A program made the translations under genes and the position numbers. Of a DNA stretch of 64,000 nt, positions 8,293 to 16,149 are shown piece after piece. The stretch lies in the NCBI GenBank assembly GCA_017942005.1, contig JAGAVJ010000045.1, forward strand, positions 16,092-80,091, given 5' to 3'. Within the stretch, counting starts at the first letter, position 1. Each line of letters starts with the position of its first letter. This stretch comes from Clostridia bacterium (GTDB taxonomy: Bacteria; Bacillota; Clostridia; Oscillospirales; CAG-272). The notes beneath the pieces were generated by a model. That model saw only the letters and a list, made by a program, of their open reading frames with translations, was not told the origin of the DNA and did not search any database.

Positions 8293-8295
8293 AAT
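8277..8295. repeat. Right terminus of repeat family A in the kinase 3' end
   Basis: ATATCGAACTCACGTAAAA matches the right ends of the complete copies at 550-570 and 40789-40803 and is fused to the 3' end of the kinase gene, supplying its stop codon. Confidence 0.55.
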
Positions 8296-8307
8296 AGAAA
8301 AAATGGG

Positions 8308-8335
8308 AAAAGGATGACATGTTTGTCATCCTTTT
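8308..8335. terminator. Bidirectional terminator between kinase and GH125
   Basis: A perfect 12-bp stem AAAAGGATGACA (8308-8319) and TGTCATCCTTTT (8324-8335) with a 4-base loop. T-runs follow on both strands, so it can serve both convergent genes. Confidence 0.9.
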
Positions 8336-8430
8336 TCTATAGTTGGATTGGGAATGTGTATTCCGCAGAACCGTTAAAGAATTCCTTTTGCCAACACCGA
8401 TTCGATGAATTCTGCAAAGAGGGAATTGGA

Positions 8431-9675
8431 TCATGCAAACCAGGCACGTGTAAAGACGGAAGGATCATTTGCGTCAAAGCCTTCGTGCATATAACCGGTA
8501 TCAGCATCGGTCGAAACAAGCGTATCAACCAAAGTGCGAATTTCTTCTTCATCCAACGCAGTCAATCCCTGCATAGAAAGCGCAATATGCCAGATATATC
8601 CTTTTGGTGTATGCGGACTGCCAACACCGCATGCCGCTTTTCCGCTGTAATAGAAGGGATTATCCTCACTTAATATAAAGCGGCGCGTATTCAGATAAAC
8701 GGGATCATCCGGTGCACAGAAACCGAGATACGGTGCAGAAAGCAAGCTGGGTACATTGGCGTCATCCGCAAGAACACAGTTGCCAAAACCGTCTGTCTCG
8801 CAAGCATACATCTTCCCATATTTCGGATGGATCACGATACCGTAAATTTCAATGCCATGATAAATCTCTTCACAAAGCGTTTTGATTTTTTCAAGGAGCT
8901 TTGCAATACGAACCTCATCTCCGCCAGCATTCGGGTATGCATGAAAAATTTCTTCAAGCTGCCGCAGAGAAACCACCGCAAACATGTTGGAAGCGATGGG
9001 GTAGCCAAAAGTACAGCTGTCATCGCTCGGACGGAAACCGGACCATGTCATACCGGTATAATTGACAGGATTTCCGCGTCCTTCATTGTGAAGGGTATCG
9101 ATCCACGGACAGCCGGTACGTGTGAAGCGATAAGAAGAGTTTTCCATATGATGCTGCTCTAAAATCCACAAATCGACAACCGTCTCTATGCTGGCAACAA
9201 ATTTTTCATCAAAGATGGAATCATCACCGCAGGACTTCCAATACAGGTATGCAAGTCGAATTGGATAACACAGAGAATCAATTTCATATTTACGTTCCCA
9301 GACCCAATCATTCGCAACCGGTCTGTCATTGGTATAATGATGACCCACCGGCTCTAAATTGAAAGAATTGGCATATGGGTCACATCGGATATAAAACAAC
9401 TGACGAACAATCAATCCACGCAGAAGTGCACGAATTTCTGGATCTTCCTTTGTCAAAGGAAGATACTGTGTCACTTGTGCAGTAGAATCACGCAGCCACA
9501 TTGCCGGAATATCTCCGGTGTAAAGAAAGGTGGAACCATCCGGTAACAGTTCCGCCGTCGTTTCAAGCGTGTTTGGATAACAGTTGCGGTAAAGCTTTTC
9601 CAATTTCGGATATTTTTTTAATTTTTCCGCAGTTTTTTCGATATGCGCAGTAACAGATGCTGGAATGGTTTTCAT
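8431..9675 (-). CDS. GH125 exo-alpha-1,6-mannosidase
   Basis: A 414-residue cytoplasmic glycosidase (no signal peptide) of the metal-independent alpha-mannosidase family GH125, which removes non-reducing alpha-1,6-linked mannose by inversion. Family blocks include GDIPAMWLRDSTAQV near residue 60, EIDSLCYPIRLAY, and FRPSDDSCTFGYPIASNMFA. The length is typical. The start at 9675 is the second ATG of the tail ATGGTCAAAAATATG; the first (9687) would add MVKN. It has its own promoter and a long hairpin between ribosome binding site and start. It would process intracellular mannosides, for example trimmed N-glycan or mannan fragments. Confidence 0.92.
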   Translation of the reverse strand: MKTIPASVTAHIEKTAEKLKKYPKLEKLYRNCYPNTLETTAELLPDGSTFLYTGDIPAMWLRDSTAQVTQYLPLTKEDPEIRALLRGLIVRQLFYIRCDPYANSFNLEPVGHHYTNDRPVANDWVWERKYEIDSLCYPIRLAYLYWKSCGDDSIFDEKFVASIETVVDLWILEQHHMENSSYRFTRTGCPWIDTLHNEGRGNPVNYTGMTWSGFRPSDDSCTFGYPIASNMFAVVSLRQLEEIFHAYPNAGGDEVRIAKLLEKIKTLCEEIYHGIEIYGIVIHPKYGKMYACETDGFGNCVLADDANVPSLLSAPYLGFCAPDDPVYLNTRRFILSEDNPFYYSGKAACGVGSPHTPKGYIWHIALSMQGLTALDEEEIRTLVDTLVSTDADTGYMHEGFDANDPSVFTRAWFA

Positions 9676-9775
9676 ATTTTTGACCATGACTTCACACGTT
9701 CAGCATAGATGAAACGTTCAACTTTGTTGAAATGTTCAACTTTGTTGAACAATGCGAAGATTTCCTTTTCCTTTC
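9673..9775 (-). promoter_or_regulatory. SD-hairpin-start leader of GH125
   Basis: On the minus strand: AAGAAAGGAAAAGGAAA (9761-9775); a long imperfect stem of arms 9746-9759 and 9690-9702 (CTTCGCAT-GTTCA with TGAACGTGTGAAG, including two G-T pairs); inside it two tandem TTCAACAAAGTTGAA palindromes (9735-9749 and 9717-9731); then ATGGTCAAAAATATG. The same CTTCGCA-GTTCA-core layout occurs at 58688-58724. The tandem palindromes could instead be operators for a DNA-binding repressor. Confidence 0.6.
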
Positions 9776-9797
9776 TTACTATAGTATGATTGTTTTT

Positions 9798-9826
9798 ATT
9801 ATATCATATTCCTATAAAAAACACAA
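9798..9826 (-). promoter_or_regulatory. Promoter of GH125
   Basis: TTGTGT (9821-9826), a 17-base spacer and TATAAT (9798-9803) on the minus strand. Confidence 0.7.
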
Positions 9827-10054
9827 GAGTTACTATAACAAATTCATTTATTAAGATGATTTTAATATTGCACATTTTCAAATTCTGATCTTTACGCCTC
9901 ATAGATATATTGTTAAATGCAGCATAGAAATAAGGCAGGGAAGCTGTAATATGGCGATCCATTATGACAAAAAATTTCTACTCGAGTATTTTCATTACAC
10001 CGATATTTTTGTAACAGGAACCGGAAGCAGCTTTTTCCTAAACTATATTTAGAA
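9827..10054. other. Gap with no confident gene; 33-codon ORF
   Basis: AT-rich. The only candidate is a plus-strand ORF at 9951-10052 behind GGGAAG, encoding a 33-residue peptide with no recognisable family. It may be a gene remnant or chance. Confidence 0.25.
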
Positions 10055-10094
10055 TATAAAAGCTCTGCACAGGAAGTTCTTCTTGTGCAGAGCT
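10055..10094 (-). terminator. Terminator of the YihY-SGNH operon
   Basis: AGCTCTGCACA (10061-10071) pairs with TGTGCAGAGCT (10084-10094). The minus-strand stem is followed by TTTTATATT, 22 bases after the SGNH stop. Confidence 0.85.
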
Positions 10095-10115
10095 ATTTAT
10101 AAATTCACCTATGTA

Positions 10116-11132
10116 TTAAAAAAGAAATTCCATAATATATGGCGCAACTGCGTCTGCCATCATGGCGAAACCGGTATCATTTGGATGTATTGTATCCACA
10201 GAGCATTCCGACCGTCTCTGATCTGGGAAAAAGTTTCTGCCGTTGATAAAACGAACCAGTTTATCTCCCATCGACACTGCATCCTCATACGTCTCACGGA
10301 TAATGGCACGGCGCTGTTCTGCATCCTCATCACACACAAAATCCGGACGTGTCATCATAATAATGGGAAGGTTTGGCAGTGCCTTGCGAATTCGGTGATA
10401 GAACGGTGCATGGGTATCTGCCAGCCACTGCGGTGTCGGTGCATTATGATCGTAATCATACACAAACAGACTTGGATTCTGTTCAATAATATAATCAGCA
10501 AATTGCAATTCTCCGCGTGCATTGCCGGAAAAACCGTAATTTAAAACATCAATATTCAGACGGTTGGAAAGCAGGGAAACATAATTACAGCCGATTCGTG
10601 TCGGACAGCCGCCCTCTGTAATAGAAGAACCATAAAATACAACCGGACGTTCATTACGATACGGCGTCGGTGCACACAGTTCTGCTTCATCTTCTATTTC
10701 GACAGAAAATGCAGTAAGCGTTTCGTTGCGCGGCAGCATAACCGTAATATCTTCCATTTCTGCGGACTTATAAAACGTGCGCTCTGCCGTGACATTTTCT
10801 TTTTCCCGCATTTCCCCGGAAGGTGTCAGAAGACCTGCAAAATATGCCGTGGGGCGCGGACCTATGTACACATCGGCAGAAGAGCACGCAAATGTAGACA
10901 TGCCAATGTCATAACAGACATACTTCAAGGTCATGCGCAGCGTAATCGATTTTGAATTGGTACGAAAACAAATCCGTCCGCCGCAGCTGCGGGAACCAAG
11001 CCCTTCAACGCGTGGAATTTTTTCGAGAATTTCTTTATGGCATTTTGAAAAGCCTTCACCGTCATAATACGGATTCAAGCCATATACACGCAGCGGATTA
11101 TCACGATTCGGTGTACAGGTATAGAGTTTCAT
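10116..11132 (-). CDS. SGNH/GDSL-family hydrolase (carbohydrate esterase-like)
   Basis: A 338-residue protein. The N-terminal half is a beta-sandwich-like region; the C-terminal half is an SGNH hydrolase with nucleophile S170 in YGSSIT, a downstream Asn block (YGFSGNARG) and the Asp/His pair in VDTIHPND. Clostridial proteins with this two-part layout are usually annotated as acetyl-xylan or related esterases; the substrate cannot be read from the sequence. There is no signal peptide, so it is probably cytoplasmic. AAAGGAACG precedes the ATG. The gene starts 23 bases after the yihY-like gene and probably shares its transcript. Confidence 0.85.
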   Translation of the reverse strand: MKLYTCTPNRDNPLRVYGLNPYYDGEGFSKCHKEILEKIPRVEGLGSRSCGGRICFRTNSKSITLRMTLKYVCYDIGMSTFACSSADVYIGPRPTAYFAGLLTPSGEMREKENVTAERTFYKSAEMEDITVMLPRNETLTAFSVEIEDEAELCAPTPYRNERPVVFYGSSITEGGCPTRIGCNYVSLLSNRLNIDVLNYGFSGNARGELQFADYIIEQNPSLFVYDYDHNAPTPQWLADTHAPFYHRIRKALPNLPIIMMTRPDFVCDEDAEQRRAIIRETYEDAVSMGDKLVRFINGRNFFPDQRRSECSVDTIHPNDTGFAMMADAVAPYIMEFLF

Positions 11133-11154
11133 TTTATCGTTCCTTTCTGATATC

Positions 11155-12045
11155 CTATTTATAATTAGGTTTTATAAATTTATAATGCAATATCGTATTG
11201 ATAGCAACGCCAAGCAGCACAAGATTTCCACAAATAAAAATCCACATCAGCAGCAAAATCAGAGAAGCGAGCGAACCGTATATCAGGGAATATTTTGCAC
11301 TGCCGCGGATAAAAATGGAGAAATACAGCGTAACAAATCCCATACCGACAGAACACAGCAAGGTTCCCGGCAAAAGTGCACGCCGCGAAAAATCACTTGG
11401 CTGCATCAGATACTGCAATACATAACAAAAGAAGAAAAAGATCAAAAACAATAATAAAAATCGCAGTTTGCCAAAGAATTCAGCCGCTGCTGAAATCGCA
11501 ATAAACCGCGTCAAGAACGCCGTAATTTCTTCCCACAACAGGACAATAAAAATGGACGCATAAACCGCCAAAAACAACAGCATTGCAAATAAATAACTGA
11601 ATATGGTGCCAAAGATGCCGTTAAAGCGGTGCGTTACCAGTGGATTTTTTGTTACAGTCTGTTGAATTTCATCTGCGGTATGAGCAAGGCATCGAAAAGC
11701 GCCCGCTGAGGTGGAAATTAAAAGTGTTAATGCTGCAATAAAAATCACAGTTGATGAAGTTTCATCTGGATTTTGCCATGTAAAGGCTTCTAATGCTTCT
11801 AAATCGTCTGCAATCCATGATTCAATTAAATGCAGAATATCATTTTCATTTAATTGAAATTGTGTTACGACAATAGAAAAACAAATAATAAATGGAAATA
11901 ATGCAAGAATCAAATAATAGGAAAGCCCTGCCGCACTGCGGGATAGACTGCATGAACCGTATATCTGCATGATGCTTTTTGCAAAACAAAACCATCTGGA
12001 TTCTGATATTCTGCGCAGGCTATGCCATTTTTTCTGTACAATCAT
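11155..12045 (-). CDS. YihY/BrkB-family integral membrane protein
   Basis: A 296-residue protein of the YihY (formerly tRNase BN) membrane family. It has about six hydrophobic segments and the family's early block AAGLSYYLILALFPFIICF near residue 40. The function of the family is unsettled; export or efflux has been suggested. The start is supported by GAGAGGA 10 bases upstream. A promoter lies at 12245-12273 and the SGNH gene follows closely, but no functional link is evident. Confidence 0.88.
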   Translation of the reverse strand: MIVQKKWHSLRRISESRWFCFAKSIMQIYGSCSLSRSAAGLSYYLILALFPFIICFSIVVTQFQLNENDILHLIESWIADDLEALEAFTWQNPDETSSTVIFIAALTLLISTSAGAFRCLAHTADEIQQTVTKNPLVTHRFNGIFGTIFSYLFAMLLFLAVYASIFIVLLWEEITAFLTRFIAISAAAEFFGKLRFLLLFLIFFFFCYVLQYLMQPSDFSRRALLPGTLLCSVGMGFVTLYFSIFIRGSAKYSLIYGSLASLILLLMWIFICGNLVLLGVAINTILHYKFIKPNYK

Positions 12046-12244
12046 CTGTCAAAATCCTCTCCCGTGAATTTTAAAGCACTATTTAGTTTCGCGCTTCTGC
12101 GGTTAATTTATGCAAAGGAAATGCAGATTATGTCAAAAATGGTTGTCCAAGATATCTTCATCTGAAAAACACGAATACATACCGAAAAAATGATCGTGCA
12201 GTCGTTTTTATTTTACAAAAGAACATCCTAAAAAATTTCAATTC

Positions 12245-12273
12245 ATTATATCATAACGAAAAGAAAAAGTAAA
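12245..12273 (-). promoter_or_regulatory. Promoter of the yihY-like gene
   Basis: TTTACT (12268-12273), 17 bases, TATAAT (12245-12250) on the minus strand, about 200 bases upstream of the start. Confidence 0.6.
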
Positions 12274-12311
12274 GTGTTTTTGTGAAAAAAATGAATATGA
12301 CAGGTTCAGAA

Positions 12312-12354
12312 GTCTGAAAATAAATTTTCAGACCGTTCGATGGTCATATAAATG
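12312..12354 (+). repeat. Decayed leader element before the ZIP gene
   Basis: A perfect hairpin GTCTGAAAAT/ATTTTCAGAC (12312-12333) is joined almost directly to the tail ATGGTCATATAAATG (12340-12354), as if the middle of the leader had been deleted. Both ATGs open tiny ORFs (MVI-stop and a 10-codon peptide). The rest of the 504-base gap (12046-12549) holds the minus-strand promoter above and AT-rich sequence with no further gene seen. Confidence 0.55.
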
Positions 12355-12549
12355 AATAGAGAAGTGTCTTTATCTATTAAATAAATTCTAATTTAATAAA
12401 ATAATAGAAGAGGAACCTAAAATATACCAATTGCATATACCATGTATAGCGGCACATCATAGCGTAATCATTTTATGATATAAAGCATTCTGCCGTTTTA
12501 AGTATGAAAATCATCTGCATGCATATAAAAGCGAAAGGAAAACCATTTC

Positions 12550-13431
12550 ATGAATACATTGATCATTACTGCACTTGGATGCATGTTTCCGTTTCTTATG
12601 ACGATATGCGGTTCCGCTGCGGTATTCTTTTTCCGGCGCGAAATGAAGCCGGTATTTGAACAAATATTTTTAGGGTTTGCAGCCGGTGTCATGTTGGCTG
12701 CCTCGGTATGGAGCTTATTAAATCCCGCAATTGATGCAGCGCAAAAGCTCGGCATTCCCGGATGGCTTCCGGCAGCGGTCGGACTTTCAATGGGCGTTTT
12801 GTTCCTGCTACTATCAGATATTGCCGTGATGCGCTTGACCGCAAATAAAAATCAAGCGGCTGCAATGATCGGTGCAGAAACCGGAAAATCATCCGGTACA
12901 GCGTCACAGCGACACCGTACATTTCTTTTACAGTTAGCTATGACACTGCATAATATTCCGGAAGGTATGGCTGTCGGCTTATCGTTTGCACTTGCAGCAC
13001 AATCAATTGCCGCAGCTGACAGTACAAATTTCATGACGGTATGCGGGATTACAGTCGATTCCAATGCATTTTATGCTGCTATCGCGCTTTCCCTTGGCAT
13101 TGGAATACAAAATTTTCCAGAAGGCGCAGCAGTTTCGCTTCCGCTGCGGCAAGACGGGATGTCCGCCTCCAAAGCTTTTCTTCGCGGATGTCTTTCCGGT
13201 GTTGTAGAACCCATTTTCGGCATGCTGACCGTTGCCATGCTGGGCAGTATCTCCGGCGTGATGCCGTGGCTGCTGTCGTTTGCAGCAGGCGCAATGCTTT
13301 ATGTAGTTGCTGAAGAGCTTGTTCCGGCAGCAAATGCAGGAAACGGCGGAAATGGCGCTTCCTTTGTTGGAACCATCAGTATCATGGCGGGTTTTTTAAT
13401 CATGATGGTGCTTGACGTAGCGCTCGGATAA
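12550..13431 (+). CDS. ZIP-family divalent metal transporter
   Basis: A 293-residue inner-membrane protein of the ZIP family (ZupT-like subgroup), expected to import Zn2+, Fe2+ or related ions. The two metal-binding helices are clear: HNIPEGMAVGLSF (TM4) and GIQNFPEGAAVSLPL (TM5). A His-poor cytoplasmic loop of about 30 residues precedes TM4. Eight hydrophobic segments match the family. GAAAGGA precedes the ATG. No metal-regulator site or riboswitch was recognised upstream. It converges with the rRNA methylase gene. Confidence 0.92.
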   Translation: MNTLIITALGCMFPFLMTICGSAAVFFFRREMKPVFEQIFLGFAAGVMLAASVWSLLNPAIDAAQKLGIPGWLPAAVGLSMGVLFLLLSDIAVMRLTANKNQAAAMIGAETGKSSGTASQRHRTFLLQLAMTLHNIPEGMAVGLSFALAAQSIAAADSTNFMTVCGITVDSNAFYAAIALSLGIGIQNFPEGAAVSLPLRQDGMSASKAFLRGCLSGVVEPIFGMLTVAMLGSISGVMPWLLSFAAGAMLYVVAEELVPAANAGNGGNGASFVGTISIMAGFLIMMVLDVALG

Positions 13432-13492
13432 AACAAAAATCTATTTATATATAGCATTTACAATAGTTTCGCCTTGTTAGTGCGGCAAACGA

Positions 13493-13560
13493 CCTGTGCG
13501 TTAGCACAGGCGTTAGCAAGATGTCCCCCGCCGACATTAAAAAAGCGGCGGGAGACATCA
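13493..13560. repeat. Palindrome pair, relative of repeat family C
   Basis: CCTGTGC/GCACAGG (13493-13510), then GATGTCCCCCGCCG (13520-13533) with GCGGCGGGAGACATC (13545-13559). On the minus strand it shares CTCCCGCCGC...GGCGGGGGACATC with the family C copies at 50499 and 58877. It lies between convergent genes and may also terminate transcription. Confidence 0.6.
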
Positions 13561-13568
13561 AATCGTTG

Positions 13569-14990
13569 TTATACTCCTTGTACGCGCAAACCTTTCGGAT
13601 AATGGTTTTTCAATACCGTTCCAACACATTTTGCTCCGCCAAGTGCACATCCATCTACCATAACGCATCCAAAACCGTCACCGGGCTCACCAATTCCGTC
13701 AGAATTCGCAACAGAAATAACATCGCCATGTAAATAATGAATCATCCGCGGATCCTCTGCGGAAAAATTCCATTTCCGCCGCATATACATACCGTATGCA
13801 GAAAACAGCTGGTGATGCGGTACGATCCGACTGCCTCTGCATTCCCCAAACTTCACACCACAGCAAAAGCATTCTCCTGAAACAGCGAGCTGCGGAGGAA
13901 CCGCATAAAGCTGTCCTCCACGTTTTTTCACAGAAAACAGTGCAGTTGAATGACCGAAAAGGTCGTCGAGCAGTGCCTGTACTGCGCGATTTTCGTCACC
14001 TGTCAGCGTTTCCCACGGTCGGGTCATTAGAATTGGCTTTCGTGCAGCCGCACAATCCTTTTGTTTGGTCATGATACAGACAAATTGCCCTTCGCCGCCG
14101 GTCACATGCGGATAGCACCGTGCAGTACGGGTTGTATCCTGTTCACAATCGGCAGCAGCAATACCGCGTGCGGTAATGTCCTGTATGCTTTTGGGAAACG
14201 CTTCTATCGTATATTCTGGAAAAGCCTTGACAAATCGTGCAATCAATTCCTCATTTTCTTCCGGTGCAAATGTGCATGTTGCATATATCAAAACACCGCC
14301 GGGACGAAGACATTCCTGTGCATCACAAAGAATCTCAAAAGAACGTTTCGCACACATGGCAATATTTTCCTCCGACCATTCCGCAATGGCCTGGGGATTC
14401 TTACGAAACATTCCTTCCCCAGAACACGGGGCATCCACAAGGACAGCATCAAAACAGCCTGCATACCAGTTCCGCAAATGTGCACTATCTGTATTGGTCA
14501 CAACAGCATTCGGAATTCCTAAGCGTTCTATGTTGGAAAGCAGGATTTTTGCTCTTGACGGTACAAATTCGTTTGCAACGAGCAGCCCTTCTGTTCCGAT
14601 TTTAGACGCAAGCTGTGTGCTTTTTCCTCCAGGTGCAGCACAAACGTCTAACACAAAGTCTCCTTTATGAAGATATGCTTCTGCCGCCGCGACCGGCAGC
14701 ATTGCAGCAGGCTCCTGTAAATAGAACGCTCCTGCATGATGCAGTGGGTAATTGCCGCAGCCAGTTTCTTTACAGTCCAGATAGAATCCGTTTTCTTCAA
14801 ACACCGTTGGACGAAGCGGAAAATCAACATTGGCAAGAAGCGCTTCCCGTTGGTATTTAAAGGGATTGACACGAAGTCCGCGCTGCGCGGCAGTATCATG
14901 ATCATAAGATGAAAGAAATGCGGCATAGTCTTCTCCAAGGATATGTTTCATACGGACACAAAACGCCTGCGGTAAATCCTGAATTGTCAT
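13569..14990 (-). CDS. rsmF: 16S rRNA cytosine-C5 methyltransferase (RsmF-like)
   Basis: A 473-residue SAM-dependent RNA methylase of the NOL1/NOP2/Sun family. The SAM motif CAAPGGKS lies near residue 115. The two catalytic-cysteine motifs are DAPCSGEGMF and ATCTFAPEENE, and the early RVNP block is present. A C-terminal PUA-like/RsmF extension matches the long Firmicute form. The target in RsmF is C1407 of 16S rRNA; the exact base here is inferred. AGGAG lies 10 bases before the ATG. Confidence 0.92.
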   Translation of the reverse strand: MTIQDLPQAFCVRMKHILGEDYAAFLSSYDHDTAAQRGLRVNPFKYQREALLANVDFPLRPTVFEENGFYLDCKETGCGNYPLHHAGAFYLQEPAAMLPVAAAEAYLHKGDFVLDVCAAPGGKSTQLASKIGTEGLLVANEFVPSRAKILLSNIERLGIPNAVVTNTDSAHLRNWYAGCFDAVLVDAPCSGEGMFRKNPQAIAEWSEENIAMCAKRSFEILCDAQECLRPGGVLIYATCTFAPEENEELIARFVKAFPEYTIEAFPKSIQDITARGIAAADCEQDTTRTARCYPHVTGGEGQFVCIMTKQKDCAAARKPILMTRPWETLTGDENRAVQALLDDLFGHSTALFSVKKRGGQLYAVPPQLAVSGECFCCGVKFGECRGSRIVPHHQLFSAYGMYMRRKWNFSAEDPRMIHYLHGDVISVANSDGIGEPGDGFGCVMVDGCALGGAKCVGTVLKNHYPKGLRVQGV

Positions 14991-15059
14991 GCTGAATAAC
15001 TCCTACACTGATTTTTAGAATCAATTTTATGAAATAATATAAATTTGGTGGTTTTTTAT

Positions 15060-15116
15060 GGGGAAAACTTTTTTGAAAAAAGATTTTCCCCAAACCCCTT
15101 TCAAAAAACTTTATCG
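15060..15116. repeat. Repeat family A, partial inverted copy
   Basis: GGGGAAAACTTTTTTG pairs with AAAAAAGATTTTCCCC (15060-15091) and continues CAAACCCCTTTCAAAAAACTTT, the reverse complement of the right half of the complete copies. The 210-base gap has no gene. Confidence 0.65.
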
Positions 15117-15200
15117 AGATACTATACATTCTTTTTATTAATAATAATTATTTTATATAATTAGTATCAGTTCCTCGCTTCTCAGATACTGTATTTTTTC

Positions 15201-15872
15201 TTAAGATTTCAGTGCTTTCATCGTTTGCTGGCAAAAAGAAAACAATGTCGAAAACGCAGCATTAAAATCGTAGTCTTCCTGTTTCGCCTCTTCTGCAACA
15301 ATATGGTATACATTCCGGTCTTCCTCGGTCATCATCTGCGTAAGCATCGCATGATTTTGTGGAAATATTCCGGTTTTCCAATAATAAAGACCCTGTAAAA
15401 TAAAAAACAGTTCCTTTTCATGCGTATGCAGTTTACGTATATTCTTTTCTTCATTTGCATGGACAAACCGATGACACAATGCATGATATAAATTTCCGAC
15501 AGACAGCAAGACATACTTTTTATGGTCTTCCAATGTGTATGGCGGGACAAATTCTTCCAGTGTCCCATAATATGCCTTAGTGCTATGCAAAACATGACAG
15601 ATTTCCAGTGGATTCCACACAGAAAAATCTTCTGTACCGCATAGAAAACCGCAGGACTTTTCTGTATCACCGAGTGATATCAGAATGGTACGGTACGAAA
15701 TCAAATCGTCTGGCTTCAGTGCATGAATCAATACCATAACATCAATATCACTGTTCTCTCCTGCTTCACCGCGCAGATAACTCCCCTGGAGTCCCACAAA
15801 TGCCAATCGTGTACCAAATACCTGTTTTAATTTTAAAATAAGCTGCTCTAAATACAATTCGACTTGTATCAC
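15201..15872 (-). CDS. Nucleotidyltransferase-domain protein
   Basis: A 223-residue protein with the Pol-beta-type nucleotidyltransferase motif GSYLRGEAGENSDIDVMV near residue 30, the G-S and D-x-D signature of aminoglycoside- or antitoxin-type nucleotidyltransferases. The C-terminal half is helical, as in ANT enzymes and MNT/HEPN proteins. The substrate is unknown; no HEPN partner gene is adjacent. GTG at 15872 is chosen because GGGGAGGGG lies exactly 7 bases upstream. The ATG at 15893 would put that ribosome binding site inside the gene. It is a single gene with its own promoter. Confidence 0.8.
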   Translation of the reverse strand: MIQVELYLEQLILKLKQVFGTRLAFVGLQGSYLRGEAGENSDIDVMVLIHALKPDDLISYRTILISLGDTEKSCGFLCGTEDFSVWNPLEICHVLHSTKAYYGTLEEFVPPYTLEDHKKYVLLSVGNLYHALCHRFVHANEEKNIRKLHTHEKELFFILQGLYYWKTGIFPQNHAMLTQMMTEEDRNVYHIVAEEAKQEDYDFNAAFSTLFSFCQQTMKALKS

Positions 15873-15911
15873 TTCGATTCCCCTCCCCATCATCCAAAAA
15901 ACTATACTATT

Positions 15912-15940
15912 ATTATATCAGAAATGTACTCCAATTGCAA
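15912..15940 (-). promoter_or_regulatory. Promoter of the nucleotidyltransferase gene
   Basis: TTGCAA (15935-15940), 17 bases, TATAAT (15912-15917) on the minus strand, about 40 bases from the start codon. Confidence 0.75.
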
Positions 15941-16149
15941 GGAAAAGTTTGATTGTAATAAAAAATACGTATTTTATTGCCACCTTTTCTTTTTAACTGT
16001 ATTTTATAAAAAGAAATGTGCAGCAGTATTGCATGGATTCATAATATTGTAACACAAATATAATACGATGTTTATATTTATTGTGTATGATGAATGTGTT
16101 TATTTTTGTACGTTACAAGTTACAATCTTCAATGAAAGGACATAGCTTC

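Noticed and set aside
10083..10544. 153-codon plus-strand ORF
   Set aside because: Starts in a terminator hairpin and overlaps the SGNH gene.
12046..12549. Metal riboswitch before the ZIP gene
   Set aside because: No recognisable NiCo, czcD or other known fold; only the decayed leader hairpin is structured.
14061..14670. Plus-strand ORFs of about 120-165 codons opposite rsmF
   Set aside because: Shadows in several frames of a complete methylase gene.
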